Positions 1 through 11,923 of a DNA stretch of 64,000 nt are shown piece by piece. Each line of letters opens with the position of its first letter. The stretch's first letter is position 1. Source of the DNA: Acanthosoma haemorrhoidale (taxonomy: Eukaryota > Arthropoda > Insecta > Hemiptera > Acanthosomatidae); assembly GCA_930367205.1 (NCBI GenBank), contig OV884011.1, positions 35,539,754 to 35,603,753 on the forward strand, read 5' to 3'. Below the pieces are notes generated by a model, which saw nothing but the letters and a program-made list of their open reading frames with translations, did no database searches and was not told the DNA's origin. The position numbers were made by a program, and so were the translations under genes.

Positions 1-1587
1 ATAAAACTGTATGTCAAAGTTTTTAACAAGGAAAAAGTGGTTATTTTATCATTTCAAGAAAAATGCAGGGAGTAGTAGCACTACCTTATAACTCTCGGTC
101 CAAAAAAACAGGTATCTTCTTTGCTTGTTGAATGAATGTATGGTTCTGTTTCCAACCTACACATGGCAATTCCTATATATTCTTTTTATCTAGGATTTTC
201 CAAAGGGCGACTCAGAATCGGCCAGCACTGTCACTTTTCAGACTTTTTTCATTTCCTTCTAATTTAAATTTAATTGCATTCTTATTTTAGATAACTCCAA
301 CAATTATTTTACCCTTAGACTCAAATCAATAATGTTATTTTAAATTAAACTGGTCCCAAAATATATAATTACAATATGCAATATATTGTAACAAAATGTT
401 TATGATCGTGTGAGTTTTATTTTAAAATCAAGAACTAGTTAGAAAGACTGGATGCATGGAGGTCTATTTAGAGTCCCTACAGGTAGTAAGGGATAATTGA
501 GCTGAGTGGAAAAATGATTGTTGGTCCTTACCACCAACCCTTATTCCCGGGTGTAATAATAATAGGACAGAAAACAATGACCAGTTATTGCTAGACTTTC
601 CTTGAGAGAGGCCGAGATGATTTGGAGAAAGAATCAAAACTGTATCAATTTTGTTTTTGTATCGTTCATAACACTGATTTATTTATATATGATTTAACTA
701 TTATTTAAATTATTTATAAACTTATAAAGAGTGAGTGGAAGACCAACAAGGGAGATAGAACCTGGCGAAACCCATCCAGCAAGAATAAAAAATGTAGCCA
801 TGTTGTCACTGATAGCCAACAGACCCAGGTGCAATGTAATTTGTTTGTAAATATAAATTTGTTTTATAATTTATTATTTTCTATTATCTTGGACTTGCTG
901 TTTCTGAGCTGAGGAGGTCTGACTACCGTACAGTTAGCAGTTCATACACTTTTTCGTACTACTCTTGAAGTGTCACCGTTATTTTTGGCACGATCAAAAT
1001 AGGAGTATAAGCAAAAATGTATTATTACTATGATACATTATTTATATATATGTAATGGACATACAGGGATAAATGCATTTCAGTAGGACAAGAAAAAAAA
1101 TGAAAACACATTTAATCCTTTCTAAACAATGTGACAACCTTCTATTGAAAATCAGTACAACAAATAATTACTTGTAGTGTTATGTAATCCAATTGTTTTA
1201 ATAATTGCTATGTAAAGAAAACCAATAGTTACAGAGATTCTAAGCCAGGACCAACCCGAGTTATTCTATTGAAAATCAGTACAACAAATAATTACTTGTA
1301 GTGTTATGTAATCCAATTGTTTAAATAATTGCTATGTAAAGAAAACCAATAGTTACAGAGATTCTAAGCCAGGACCAACCCGAGTTATAATCACCCCTTC
1401 CTATATCATCGAGAATAATTGTGAAGATAAGGATTCCTGAGACAAGCTCAAGATATTGATTGTTAACACATCTGTTACTCGATAGCAGCGGGAAAGAATG
1501 AATAGATCAAGAAGTCCTGGGTTCAAATCATGTTTAGCTAATGATTAATTAGTCATTTTTGTTACTTGTAGATCATTTTATCCTTAC
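1..1587. other. left flank, probably an intron of the GTF3C4-like gene
   Basis: I see no exon here that continues the GTF3C4-like gene past its exon 2 donor, so this is read as intron with later exons beyond the left edge. The stretch is AT-rich. It contains one clear structure, a 124-bp tandem duplication at 1141-1388 listed separately. Confidence 0.5.
1141..1388. repeat. 124-bp tandem duplication, two copies
   Basis: The block starting TCTATTGAAAATCAGTACAA at 1141 recurs at 1265 with a period of 124 bases. The copies differ by a single visible base, in the run after CCAATTGTTT. Such high identity suggests a recent duplication or an assembly duplication. Confidence 0.9.
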
Positions 1588-4500
1588 CTGAGACGATGCT
1601 TAACAACAACAGGTGACCAAGCGATCTGTTTGACTGAGGGTGTGTAAGTACTGTTCTTGAACACCGGAGACAGTGTGACATCCTGCACCAAGTGGTACAT
1701 CTGACCTTGGTCCAAGTCCTTGATCAATTCATTGATGTCTATACCGCAGTTCTCAGTCGGGCAGACCTTCGAGCAGCCTATGTAGGACCTGGTCGTGCGC
1801 AACAATGGGCTCTTGAATTTTTTATAAGGCTCAACTACCTGTCAAATAATTTTGATTAATAGATTTGTAAAATTAACGCTTGAGCTGATGTACATTTTGG
1901 GAATGGGCTTATATTGATGAAAGAATGATTTTTCAAAATCAGAAACCCTAATTTTTTTGCCTGTGCATCTGTCTGTACTGGTCTTTGAGAGTACCTTGTC
2001 AAGCTAGAGAGATTAAATTTTACATTGAGATCCCATTTAACGATTAGAAGAAATGAAAATTACAGCCATCTCCATAAAAACACAAGCTTTTAGAAAAAAT
2101 ACGTTTTTCTGCAATTTCGAGAGGAGTATAAATTAAAGATTTTTAGGTCTTGATTAACAATGTGTAATATTCATTTTAGTTTTCTAAACTTCAATCAAGA
2201 AGTCATTAGCAAAATATTTGCAGCTTTAACTCAGTGTTTTTCCGTTTTTAATACTGTCATCTAAAGTATATTCATAATTTTTTTATTGCCTCAGTTTCAT
2301 ATAGAGGAATAATATTTTGGATTAAAGTTTTATTTGATGCCAATCAAATCAGCTGTAATTAAAAAATAAATATTCTTATATCATGTTAAGTAGGGAATTC
2401 GATTAGAGACCTCAATATTCTGATTAATAACATGTATTATATGTTGGGGCTTTGGGTAATATTGTTACAAAAAGACACTGAAACTTTCCATAAAATCGTT
2501 TTGCCGTAGCTGTAACAAAACCTTTAATTGTGTGGCGCAACACGGGTGGCTTAAATTTTTTATCAAAGAACATACAGACAGAAATCACTTCTATCTGAAT
2601 GCCAGGGCAGAAACCAAAACGGTCTTAGGTTCAAATCCTGAGCTTTTGTAACTATTTTCTTTTTCTGCTTTGTATGTATATTCTTCTTATTTATATAAAT
2701 ATATTAAAGAATTCATTTGTATATTTGTAATTTATGCACATTCTAACCATTTTACACATCAAGAGCAAATTCAACATACTGATTAATTGGTACAAACGGG
2801 AGGAGCTGACATCATCAAAGTTATTTTAAAATTAAAATTCATTTTTAAAGCGAAAAACGGGGAAATTCCACAAAGTAACTTATTTTTTTTTTATTCTTTG
2901 CATCCTAGCTTCATAGTGAAAAGACCTACAATTTTCATTTGCATACTGTTTAAAACAGTTATTGATTATGAGATATTTAATCTTATTAATTTAAACTTCG
3001 TATAAAAATGTTTACAATTATAACCGTTAAAAATGTAGAGGTAAGGGACAGAAATACTCGGATTTTTTTTTTTTTTTTAAATGATATACAAATGAACATC
3101 ATAATTTTACATTGTTAAAGAGTTACAATGAAAAATGTAGGCAAAAACTACAAAAATTGAAATAAACCATCCCGGCAACACCGGTAATTCTGCCATTTAC
3201 TAATATTAAATATAATCCTATTGAAAGTAAATGAGTTCTTGAGAAATAAATGTAAATATTTACACAGTGGAAATATGCAACTACTTAATAAGTATCATGT
3301 AAGGCCACATCAATTGATGAATTGGCTAGGATAACTCCAGTTAATCCTCCAATAGTAAATAAATGACATTCTACTCTGAAAATATATTGCAATTTACAAC
3401 ATTTTCAGAGGTAACAAGATCCACTGAAGTCATAGCCTAGATTGTGACGGACAGCTCAGTTGCAAGAGCGGTATGACAAAAATCAAAATGTCTGTGGTTC
3501 ATATCCTGGTTGTGTCACCACTTATATCTACCATCAAAACTTAAGGTCTTAGCACAGCCATGGTTTGCGTCCTTGCTAGGATGGTTGGCCTAGAAGAAAA
3601 TTAAAGACGGATTGTCAAAAACTAAAACTGCCCAATCACATCACATTTGATGTTGTATTGCTCCTTCCCTTAAGAAATTTAGCCAACATAAAAAAAAAAT
3701 CAACTGGTATGTAACAAACAATTAATTCTTTACAAATATTACAAAAACAGAGCAATCCCATATTTAATTCATTAATTACGACCCAATTATTTTATATAGC
3801 GCTGTTATAGCAGTCCCCGTAACCTAGTAGCATACCAACTTTGGTTCAATTGCCAGCTACAATAAAGATTCACTAAGCCTTGTGGGGTTAGAGTAGCTAT
3901 TTGAATAATAAAGTAGCAAATTCTGTCTAGAAAATCAAAATTAAGGTTAATAGGTAACCTTAACCTTAGGGTGGGCGAAGAAAGATTTTTATTTATGGAC
4001 AAGTATTTCTGACTTAAGTCCTGGCATAAGATCGTAATATGTGAACAGTTTAGCACATATTTGTGAACTGGTTCTTATTTGCTGGGAATTGGCTTAGGGT
4101 GATGAAAGAAAGGCGTAAGATTTCCGTCAACCACAGCAATGCATCCACTCAATTGTATATGAACTATTCTAATTTTTAGTGCAATTGAGAATATTTTGAA
4201 AGGATGCAGTCCTCATCTTATAGAGCACCAATAAGATGGTGGTTTAAATCACTGGAAACGTCCGTGTAACAAATACGATAATATAAATCTATTTAATTGT
4301 GATTTTTACTTCGGTACTTGTTTTTTTTATGTCTGAGAAATAAGCCACCGATTCCAGCAGTGGCTATCTTTTCGAGTCTGTTTACTTTCCAGAAAATTCC
4401 TGCATATCGGTATTATAGTACAGGTAATGTGTCATATTTATAAATTAAATTGGCATTGTAACATTTCATTCAAATCAACGTTGTTATTCTAATATTAATA

Positions 4501-7500
4501 ACACTCAAACCACATCGCTAAAATATAGTTTTAGTAATTACGCTTTAGATATGAAAAATGAACAACCATTTCATTACAGAATAAGTAAATAGAATAGTAA
4601 ATTTAAAAAAACACAAGGTTTAAGGTGTAAAATTAAAAGTAAAAAGAATTACAAAATAAACTTTAATCCGATTTAAATTTTATGGAAAACAAAATAATTC
4701 TAAAGAAGCAATATTTACATTGTTCATGATAAAAGCTCTAGGTTTCCATCATAATAGATATATCACAATTGAAGAGGCTTCATTGCCTCATCATCGGCAG
4801 TAAAATAATTGTTTACATTTCCAAGTTTATCAAATAAAAAAAAAAACAGCCTATGATACAATACTAATTACATCCTTTAATTATTTTTATTAGTGTGATA
4901 TTTACAAGTAACACATTAGCGTAATGACATATTTCCATGGCCAATAAAATTATAAGAAAACAAACATTTATATTAATTTTTTTCTACAGAATAAAATAAA
5001 TATTCATTTATGTTTTTTATTTACTTTCAAGTTTTATGAAGAATTATAAGTGGGAAATGTATTGCATTTAAGATATATTAAATTTAAATAATTAGAAATA
5101 TACTATAAATGTACAACTATATAAATAATAATAAGAACAATAAACTGTGAGTTAGCTTTGGATGTATTTTTGGTGTAGGCCGATGAAGAAATAATGTTAA
5201 GATTTTCATCAAATTTATTAAGAATGAATTTTAGACATACCATGTATGTCTGCATCAGGTCTTGTTAATAAACAATAAAAGGGACAAGTTATAAATGTAT
5301 TTATTTAGTAAATTGTCATTAACAAGATTTGAAAAAATGAAGTGTACACATCTGAAAAATAATTTTTTTTTTTGGAACAATCACTAATGTACCATCATCG
5401 CACTTTTGCTACCACAACTTCTCATATTTTTATACCTTTACATGTTTAATATATCTTGCTAATAACGGTTCTTGATTTTTTAAATATTTTTGTTTAATTT
5501 ATATCTTATGTATCTCTTATATTGTATTTTTGTTAATAACCATTGTACCTGTGTAAGACATACACAGTTTGTATGAATAAATTTGATGAGAATCTAACAT
5601 GTTTCTTTCATCAACCTAAATCATCAACTGCCCAAACAAATACATCCACTCAAATAACAATTTAATGTGAATATTAGATTAAAACAAATAAAATGCTGCA
5701 ATATTACAAAATCCATTTTTACAAAGCAGCATGAAAATTATTTTTATCACAAAATAAAATAATAGTTTGTATTAAAACTATCAAACTGAAAATGAACACT
5801 TCAGTGGAGGAAGTGGAACCTCTCATAGTTGTCCTCTCTCCTCTCCTTCCAATATAATATGGCGATGATGAGTGAAATGAATAAACAGGTCGCTAGCAAC
5901 GCAACAAAGCTCTGAACAATCAGTTTGCTGGGAGTAACGAACAGTCGTGCAGTCCACTTCTCCGGGTGGTCTCGAGGTCGAGGTATTACGACCATCTGAG
6001 AGTTAGGAATGATCTGGGGCCAAGTCCTCTTCTCGCCAGATATCCCAACAACGAGATTGTCAATAAAGTTAGGTGTCCTTCCTAGGCCAAACAGAGTGTA
6101 AGGCAATTGGAGTGAGAAGTAAGCAGACTGAGGTAACTGAGCAGCAACAGCAGCTCGCAAGTTCCCTTCTTGAGTCGTCGTCTCATACGAGATCTGAGGG
6201 CCGGGAAGATTTGTTCCATATGTTCGGTTCTTTCTACCTCCAAGAGGGCCTGCAATGACAGGCTGCTTCTTATCCTTGATCCCGGTTATTACCATCACCT
6301 TGACAAAGTTCGCATCGTAGTCGAGATTGTTTTTGAAAGCAGATACTCGTCTATCCGGCTTACCGTGGACAAAAATTATATCAAGAATACCATCTTGCAT
6401 GAAATCGTAAAACACTCCCATAACCGTGTTATTATTATAGGGTTCTAAAGCTTGCCAATTGACTACAAATGTTCTTGAGAATTCATGGCAATTTGTTTTG
6501 CACTCCACATTTTCCAAAAGGAAGCTCTTTCTCATATTGCCATGTTGCAGTGTGGCAAGCAAATCTGGGTAGCCATCCATATTAAAGTCGCCTCCGTGGA
6601 GAGTGATAGCCTCAAGGAACATCTCGCTAGGATTTGGAGGAACAAAGCCCCAAGCAACTGTCTCTTGGTATAAGTTGGGCTTCAAGTCGAACCACTTACC
6701 AGAAGAATTGACAAATATTGTACTCTGAGTACACTCTTTATCCTTGCATACTGGCAATAAATGGTTCATTTTTCCTTTTAGTTCAATATCCATCATGAGC
6801 GACTGACCGATGTGGGCAACATTCCCTGGTGGAAAACCCATGACTGTTTTGGGGTCAAACTCAAATTTTTTTGTTTCTTTGTTCCATACCCATACCTCAA
6901 AGCGGTGTTCAGCAGTTACAAGAAGGTCTGCAGCAAAGTCACCATTCAAGTCAAGGAAAGCATGGGAATGAGGTACCCTGAGGTCAGGATAGGATCTATT
7001 CTCATCCTTTAGCATTGGAACTGCGGTGGGAGTAGTTTTGTTCTTGAAGACCCAAAAAGTCCTAGTGTTGTTAGGGCTGCTACCAAACAGGTCAATTATC
7101 ATGTCTTGATTATAGTCCATAGCCAGGGGCTGTCCCTTCAGTGAAAACATTTCTCTCTTCTGAGAACAGTTTAAAGTCTCGCCACCATTTCCCCACAGGA
7201 TGACAACTGAATTCTGTGTTGTACCTTCGTGAAGTGTTACCAGCACATCCATGAAAGCATCTCCATCAAAATCACCAGGTACTATGCTTGTGACAGGCAA
7301 ATCGAATTCACATCTTAAGAATTTGTTGGTCCTAAGAAACGGTTCCCCATCAGCTCCAAGGAGAATTTCAATGCCTTTACGGTTTCTGTCAATGACAAAG
7401 AGGTCTGGATACTCATCGGAGTTGAAGTCTCCAAATGCAGCTGGGAAGACATGAGTTCTGTCTCCGAAAACTGGACTGGTCATGTTACCACTTTCAGCAG

Positions 7501-9581
7501 TGGCCACTAGCATCAACATGACCATAAGCAGCATCATGAAAAGAGATCGCCTACTCCAGCCTCCTCCCTGCCGAAATAAGTAACATGATTAGTGCCATAA
7601 AAATTAAATTAATCAATATAAATAAATTGAAAAATCAATTAATGATTATATTAAAGACAAAAATTTAACTTAAAATGATAATTTAATTGACACTAAATAT
7701 ATTTCTTATCACGGCAAGGGAATATAATTAATACAGAATAAAAAATGATTATCTAATGAAATAAGCGTTAAAAGCTGCTCGAAATTTCTTTCATGTATTA
7801 ACTTTTTACAGAATTTAACTTAATCACATCAAGTGCTTTCTAGTTAATTAGGAAAGCAATATTTACTAATGAATCGAGATTGTGAAGAATTTCACAGTTA
7901 TACATTAACTGCCTTTCATTTTATATATAATTATAAATTATAAAAATTGTAATATTTTTTTTATTGTTTTGGCATGAACACTTAAATTTGCTAATGATAT
8001 TGTCAAATATAACATTTTTGTCAGCCAATTGTTGAAATGTAAAGTCTACTAAGTAGAATATGATTCCAAATTAATTTTATTTTCTAATATTTCCAAAATG
8101 ACACTGACATCAATAAAATATTTTAGGGTAGCTGTTAAAATAACAGGCAATAAGGAAATACTTAACTTCTTTTTTATTTTCTAAACTGTTGAGTTTAGAG
8201 AAAATAGTCATTGCAAGAATCTGTAGTCATTTATTAAGTTGAATTGCCTAAACTTGATAATTTCGATTAAAAAAATAAATTTAAAATATGTATGAATGAT
8301 CAATAGAACATAGGAAGTGAAGAAAAAATGCCCCGAAATTCTTACACGACTCTGCTCTAGAGTTCCTTAAATAGTCATTTAATGATTAATTAAAACTATT
8401 CAATATTTTAAATCAACAACCCTTAATTTTATTTATTGCAACATCTCGGCAAGTGATAATCTCATCTTCATTGAATAAAAAATATCGTAAAAAGCTAAAG
8501 AAAAAGTTTATGCGTGGTTATTATTGTTGGCTCACAAAACTTTCATTTTATAAATACCTTTAAAATTCACCTTGATTACCCTTAATGAATCCTTAAACAA
8601 GGAGAAAAGATCAGAAACCTATAGATAGCTTCTGGCTTTGGACAAAAAACAACGATAAAAGTCAGAGAGAAGAGAGTCACAGTAATAGATTATTTTTCCA
8701 CAATGCTCCTTATATCATAACAACATGCACAGCACAGGGCATTACTGAATACTATTTACGATTGAACTGACAATTTTTGCAGCTGCTTTCATAGAGCACC
8801 AGACAAACAGAGATGTCTTTGTATCCCTCTAAATGTAGAACCTTGCCTTTCAGGCTCAGCAATTAAATTTGTATAGACAAAAGCCTTGTTAAATAATATT
8901 TATTAATATGTTGGAATGTCAGTTATTTATAGAAAGGTTGTGCGACAGCAGGTACATTTGAATTAACAGGGAAAAAACAGACCTTGAGGAGCGAAACAGA
9001 TGAATACTAGTCAAGTAATAAAATAAAATGTAAATCAGTTCACCTCAAATAGGATTCTTATCTACACAGGTTAGAGCTTTGCTCACTGACTGTCATATGT
9101 CATGCTGTGAGCAGACAAGACTTTGATTTCTTCAACGTAAAAATTTTGATCTAAAAAATGATTCATACCTAAACAATTACGTAATGCGAAGATGTAAATG
9201 TGAACACCAGTTATGGCCTTGTTTTAATACTCTTGAGAAAAAACAATTGTAAACATTACTCATTTGTCTAAACAATCATGTTTACATACATAAGATAATT
9301 TGGAAAAAATAGTCATATAAAGTGATTTCTGATAGTAATGCAGGAATAATTGAAATATTGATACTGTAATCAATGGATAGGTAATCAACTGATAGTAGCT
9401 TTTTACAAAAACCATTTCATCTTAAATTGAAACATTAGAGTCGGTGTAAATTGATACTCACGGTTATATACACTCCTTTTTCATTAGCTAAAGCAACACT
9501 ATCATCATCAGACCAATGGAGTGAAAATGGTAGATGTGCTGGGTGACTGCACTTGGAACACTGAAAGTCTTGACATTTCAT
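1588..9581 (-). CDS. GTF3C4: general transcription factor 3C polypeptide 4-like (TFIIIC90), 5' part
   Basis: Two exons on the minus strand are supported. Exon 1 coding runs 9581-9462: 40 codons from ATG, ending ...NEKGVYIT before a GTGAGT donor, with a CAG acceptor just upstream of the ATG. Exon 2 is 1838-1588, with a TTTGACAG acceptor and a GTAAGG donor, starting [11 protein letters not shown] and ending ...[17 protein letters not shown]. Both junction sides are phase 0, so the exons join in frame. The product resembles the N-terminal WD40-type propeller of TFIIIC90, the RNA polymerase III factor subunit with histone acetyltransferase activity: the [19 protein letters not shown] and IAWSP motifs sit where the human protein has LAWSEDHRVSV and TSWSP. 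Exon 2 ends in phase 2 and the gene continues beyond the left edge. The roughly 7.6 kb intron contains the ITFG1-like gene on the same strand. Family assignment is fairly good; the exact start is uncertain. Confidence 0.68.
3444..3519 (+). repeat. tRNA-like sequence, probable SINE head or tRNA pseudogene
   Basis: The stretch has tRNA-like ends (GTGAC pairing with GTCAC, followed by CA), a D-arm/A-box-like CAGCTCAGTTGCAAGAGC and a B-box-like GTGGTTCATATCC. The anticodon stem is poor and the T-loop departs from the consensus, so it does not fold as a functional tRNA. It is most simply a tRNA-derived SINE head or a pseudogene. Confidence 0.45.
5155..5650. repeat. fold-back (inverted-repeat) element, short copy
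   Basis: The sequence at about 5160-5260 (GGATGTATTT, then GATGAAGAAA, TTTTCATCAAATTTATT and CATGTATGTCTGCATCAGG) recurs in reverse complement at about 5540-5648. The two arms thus form an inverted repeat around an AT-rich centre. The same arm sequence occurs at 48350-48490 and, inverted, at 49130-49280, and in part near 4085-4160. This marks a dispersed family, probably MITE or fold-back DNA elements. The ends are approximate. Confidence 0.6.
5801..7537 (-). CDS. ITFG1: T-cell immunomodulatory protein homolog (integrin alpha FG-GAP repeat protein 1)
   Basis: A 578-codon frame without introns. The protein starts with a hydrophobic signal segment ([16 protein letters not shown]). Seven-bladed propeller-type FG-GAP/calcium-binding repeats follow, visible as [15 protein letters not shown] (about residue 35), [13 protein letters not shown] (about 88), [40 protein letters not shown] and [12 protein letters not shown]. 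Near the C-terminus are the family-typical [11 protein letters not shown] stretch and one transmembrane helix (about residues 543-566) with a short cytoplasmic tail. It is a type I membrane glycoprotein by family; length is close to the usual 600 residues. A splice acceptor (GGCAG) lies at 7566, 28 bases before the ATG, and the frame stays open to it, so an upstream exon (UTR or extra N-terminal residues) probably exists. A possible ATTAAA poly(A) signal (minus strand) is at 5666-5661. The gene lies inside an intron of the GTF3C4-like gene. Confidence 0.93.
   Translation of the reverse strand: MMLLMVMLMLVATAESGNMTSPVFGDRTHVFPAAFGDFNSDEYPDLFVIDRNRKGIEILLGADGEPFLRTNKFLRCEFDLPVTSIVPGDFDGDAFMDVLVTLHEGTTQNSVVILWGNGGETLNCSQKREMFSLKGQPLAMDYNQDMIIDLFGSSPNNTRTFWVFKNKTTPTAVPMLKDENRSYPDLRVPHSHAFLDLNGDFAADLLVTAEHRFEVWVWNKETKKFEFDPKTVMGFPPGNVAHIGQSLMMDIELKGKMNHLLPVCKDKECTQSTIFVNSSGKWFDLKPNLYQETVAWGFVPPNPSEMFLEAITLHGGDFNMDGYPDLLATLQHGNMRKSFLLENVECKTNCHEFSRTFVVNWQALEPYNNNTVMGVFYDFMQDGILDIIFVHGKPDRRVSAFKNNLDYDANFVKVMVITGIKDKKQPVIAGPLGGRKNRTYGTNLPGPQISYETTTQEGNLRAAVAAQLPQSAYFSLQLPYTLFGLGRTPNFIDNLVVGISGEKRTWPQIIPNSQMVVIPRPRDHPEKWTARLFVTPSKLIVQSFVALLATCLFISLIIAILYWKERREDNYERFHFLH
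7566..9461. other. intronic / ITFG1 upstream DNA
   Basis: AT-rich sequence between the ITFG1 coding exon and exon 1 of the GTF3C4-like gene. It must contain the ITFG1 promoter and first exon if ITFG1 is transcribed independently, but I cannot place them. No coding signature was seen. Confidence 0.5.
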
Positions 9582-11923
9582 TCTGAAATGGAATTAACTA
9601 GTCAACGAAATTTACTTCTATGAAAATTCTTGTATTTTCGAAAATCCCAAATATCTGTCCTTATGATTCAGAAGACACAGTAGTGAATTCCCTTGCCTAC
9701 ATTAAAAAAGTCACTCATAGTTTAAAGCACTCAGGAGAATATTTGCGAACATGACATTACTGGAACCTTAAATAAGATCGTATCAACACAATGCCATCTT
9801 GATAACTACTTCAAATTATAATTCATAATTGATCAACTATTCATACACTAAAGTTACAGTAGATAATGACAAACAAAAATTTCGATATAAAAATACAGCC
9901 ATAATTACGAAACATTATTATGAACAATAATTATTGTTGAAATCGTATAATAAGAGGTAGAAAACAAATCATGTTTTTGTGAACAGCATTATTATGGGTT
10001 TCTTCCAAAGAGATAGGAAGAGTAATGAAGAGGACAACCTAAGGGAAAAAGATTGGAGGATATAGACTAGAAGGCTGGTCCCGCCTTGGGTTGTTGGCCT
10101 GTTATATCAGTTGTGTAATTGTTACTCACGGTTTTATGACAATTTATTTTTTGGTCATTTGAAAGTTTTATAAGATAACGTAATCGAAGGTATAAAAACT
10201 GCAGGTCTGAATAAATCTTACTTTACATTTAAATTTTGACAAAAGGTTCACTATTTTTATTTTTTAAGGCATCAAATTCTTCAGGGCAAAACCCAGGAGA
10301 TGCATTGACTGAGCAAGGTAGAGTAGGTATAGCAATACCACCCAGCAACAGTTGAGTTGAGTTAATGAGTGACTGAGCTGATCGAGTTGTCTTAAGTACC
10401 TATCAAAAACACTAAGTACTCACTGTAAATAATTGATATCCCAACCCGAATATTTGATGTACGCGAATTAATGGTACTACGATACTCGCTGTAAATAATT
10501 TATATTCAAAAGTGATTATTATATGGACGCGAAATTAATAGTACCATGGTAAATACTTGTGATATATTTTGTATCCAATAAAGTCAGCTGTTAGCATTCC
10601 AGTACAAGGAGCCCTCTTTACCCCAATATGTATTATTTGCGTATATTTACTTTTTAATAAGTAAATAGGGGTTAAGTGGGGGAGATACTTACCCCTGCTA
10701 AGGACCAACCACTGGGTGGGTGACCGGTGACCTCAATTCTTGACAAATGCTATGGCAAATCACGTACAGGAATCAGGCTGGGAGGCTTGCTGAAAAGACC
10801 CACCACTGCCGTACACCCTTAGAACAAAAAACTGAGACAAGTACGCATGAAGTCTTACCAGCCCACACACTTGCTGACATGCTCCAATCAATTGCTGCGC
10901 CTCAAGCTGATATACAAGAGCTTGTTCAGGCCAGCTCTGCTGTACGGTGCATGGTGAGAAATCATGAGCTAAACGAAGACTTTGAGCTACGTACTTTCGA
11001 TGGATTAATTTGTCATAGTCATGTCAAATCCTTTGATTTGCTGCAATCCCTTATAAATCCCGTGTTCAGCGCGTTATCCCTTCCACCCTCCTCTCATTAA
11101 TGGCAGCTGGTGCTGTCGGCCTTCACGACCTTCCCAGTGCAATTTTCCAGCTTTTACCCGTTGGACTAGCATCTCTTTGGAAGGGATCCGTGCCACGCGG
11201 GCAATGGCTTCTGGAGCACCACGCCCTTCCTAATAGAACTCCCCCCCCCCCCAGTGGTTCAGTTTATCTCTTGCCGGGACATACTCGCCTTTGGGATCAG
11301 GATGGTTTTCACCTACCCTTAGAAACCGATTGTGAATTCGTGGTCATTCTCACGTAAACTACCTCTGCCTAAACACCTGAACATCGTACACTCTTGGGGT
11401 ACATCTTTTACAATCTATTGAAGTCAGGTCACCACACGAGCAAGATGACCACCAGCAAATGTCCTAGACCATAGAACTTATCTCACCCACCGGGTGAGGT
11501 CAGTGACCCCTTCCCTGGTGGGTGAGCCCGGCACCAAGTATTTAATTTTTAGTCCTTTATTATTATTTTTCTGGAGGTTCATTCTATTTTTACCGTGATT
11601 GGGGTATTGAATGGAACTACTGCAAAGGATCATCCCTCTACGTCAAACATAGCTTGAGCTAAAGCTGGGATCGTCATTTTAATGACTTTTTAGTTTCATT
11701 GTTTTAAAAAAAACAGAAAACCTTATGTTTCCCCTTTTCTGTCTGGTTGGGTCTTTGATAGCCCCCCCCCCCTGTTAAGGTGGGATGTCCCAGAATAAAG
11801 ACATGTTTCCATTTATTATTCGCTAACATAAAATTGAGAAGAGAGGACACCTATACTCTTTGGCGTTTACCTCTTTGTAACATGTTTTAGTTGGTTGCTA
11901 GTTTATCTCAACCAAGCTTAAAA
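9582..11923. other. divergent intergenic region between GTF3C4-like and PPIH
   Basis: The two genes are transcribed away from each other from this region. The first kilobase is AT-rich and featureless to my eye. A GC-rich dispersed repeat occupies about 10685-11560, listed separately. A polypyrimidine/poly-C run lies at 11761-11772. Confidence 0.5.
10685..11560 (+). repeat. GC-rich dispersed repeat, longest copy
   Basis: This block stands out by base composition. It carries two adjoining open frames (10747-11100 and 11100-11357) that look like translated repeat, not host protein. The part around 11030-11075 (encoding SFDLLQSLINPVFS) is related to the inverted copies at about 32900-33200 and 34700-35010 (FFDSLQHLTNPVF). 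The 11270-11400 part, with CGCCTTTGGGATC and ACCCTTAGA, matches 29190-29335, and a weaker relative lies at 38790-38870. It is probably a non-autonomous retroelement family; the class cannot be fixed from this window. Confidence 0.55.

Larger units (their letters stand above)
1839..5800. other. intronic DNA between GTF3C4-like exon 2 and ITFG1
   Basis: AT-rich non-coding sequence. It holds a tRNA-like SINE head near 3444, a degenerate tRNA-related stretch near 2583-2655, a short fold-back-family copy near 4085-4160, and an inverted-repeat element at about 5155-5650. The short open frames here (such as 2787-3005 and 3805-4056) have no recognisable protein signature. Confidence 0.6.

Noticed and set aside
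1141..1388. Tandem repeats as a CRISPR array
   Set aside because: Only two long identical units with no spacers, in a eukaryotic genome.
7537..9581. Joining GTF3C4-like exon 1 to the ITFG1 exon as one gene
   Set aside because: The join would read into a TAG after four codons, whereas exon 1 joins exon 2 at 1838 in frame and fits the TFIIIC90 family.
10747..11357. Adjacent frames of 117 and 85 codons as host genes
   Set aside because: They coincide with a dispersed repeat whose parts recur at 29190, 33000 and 34800.
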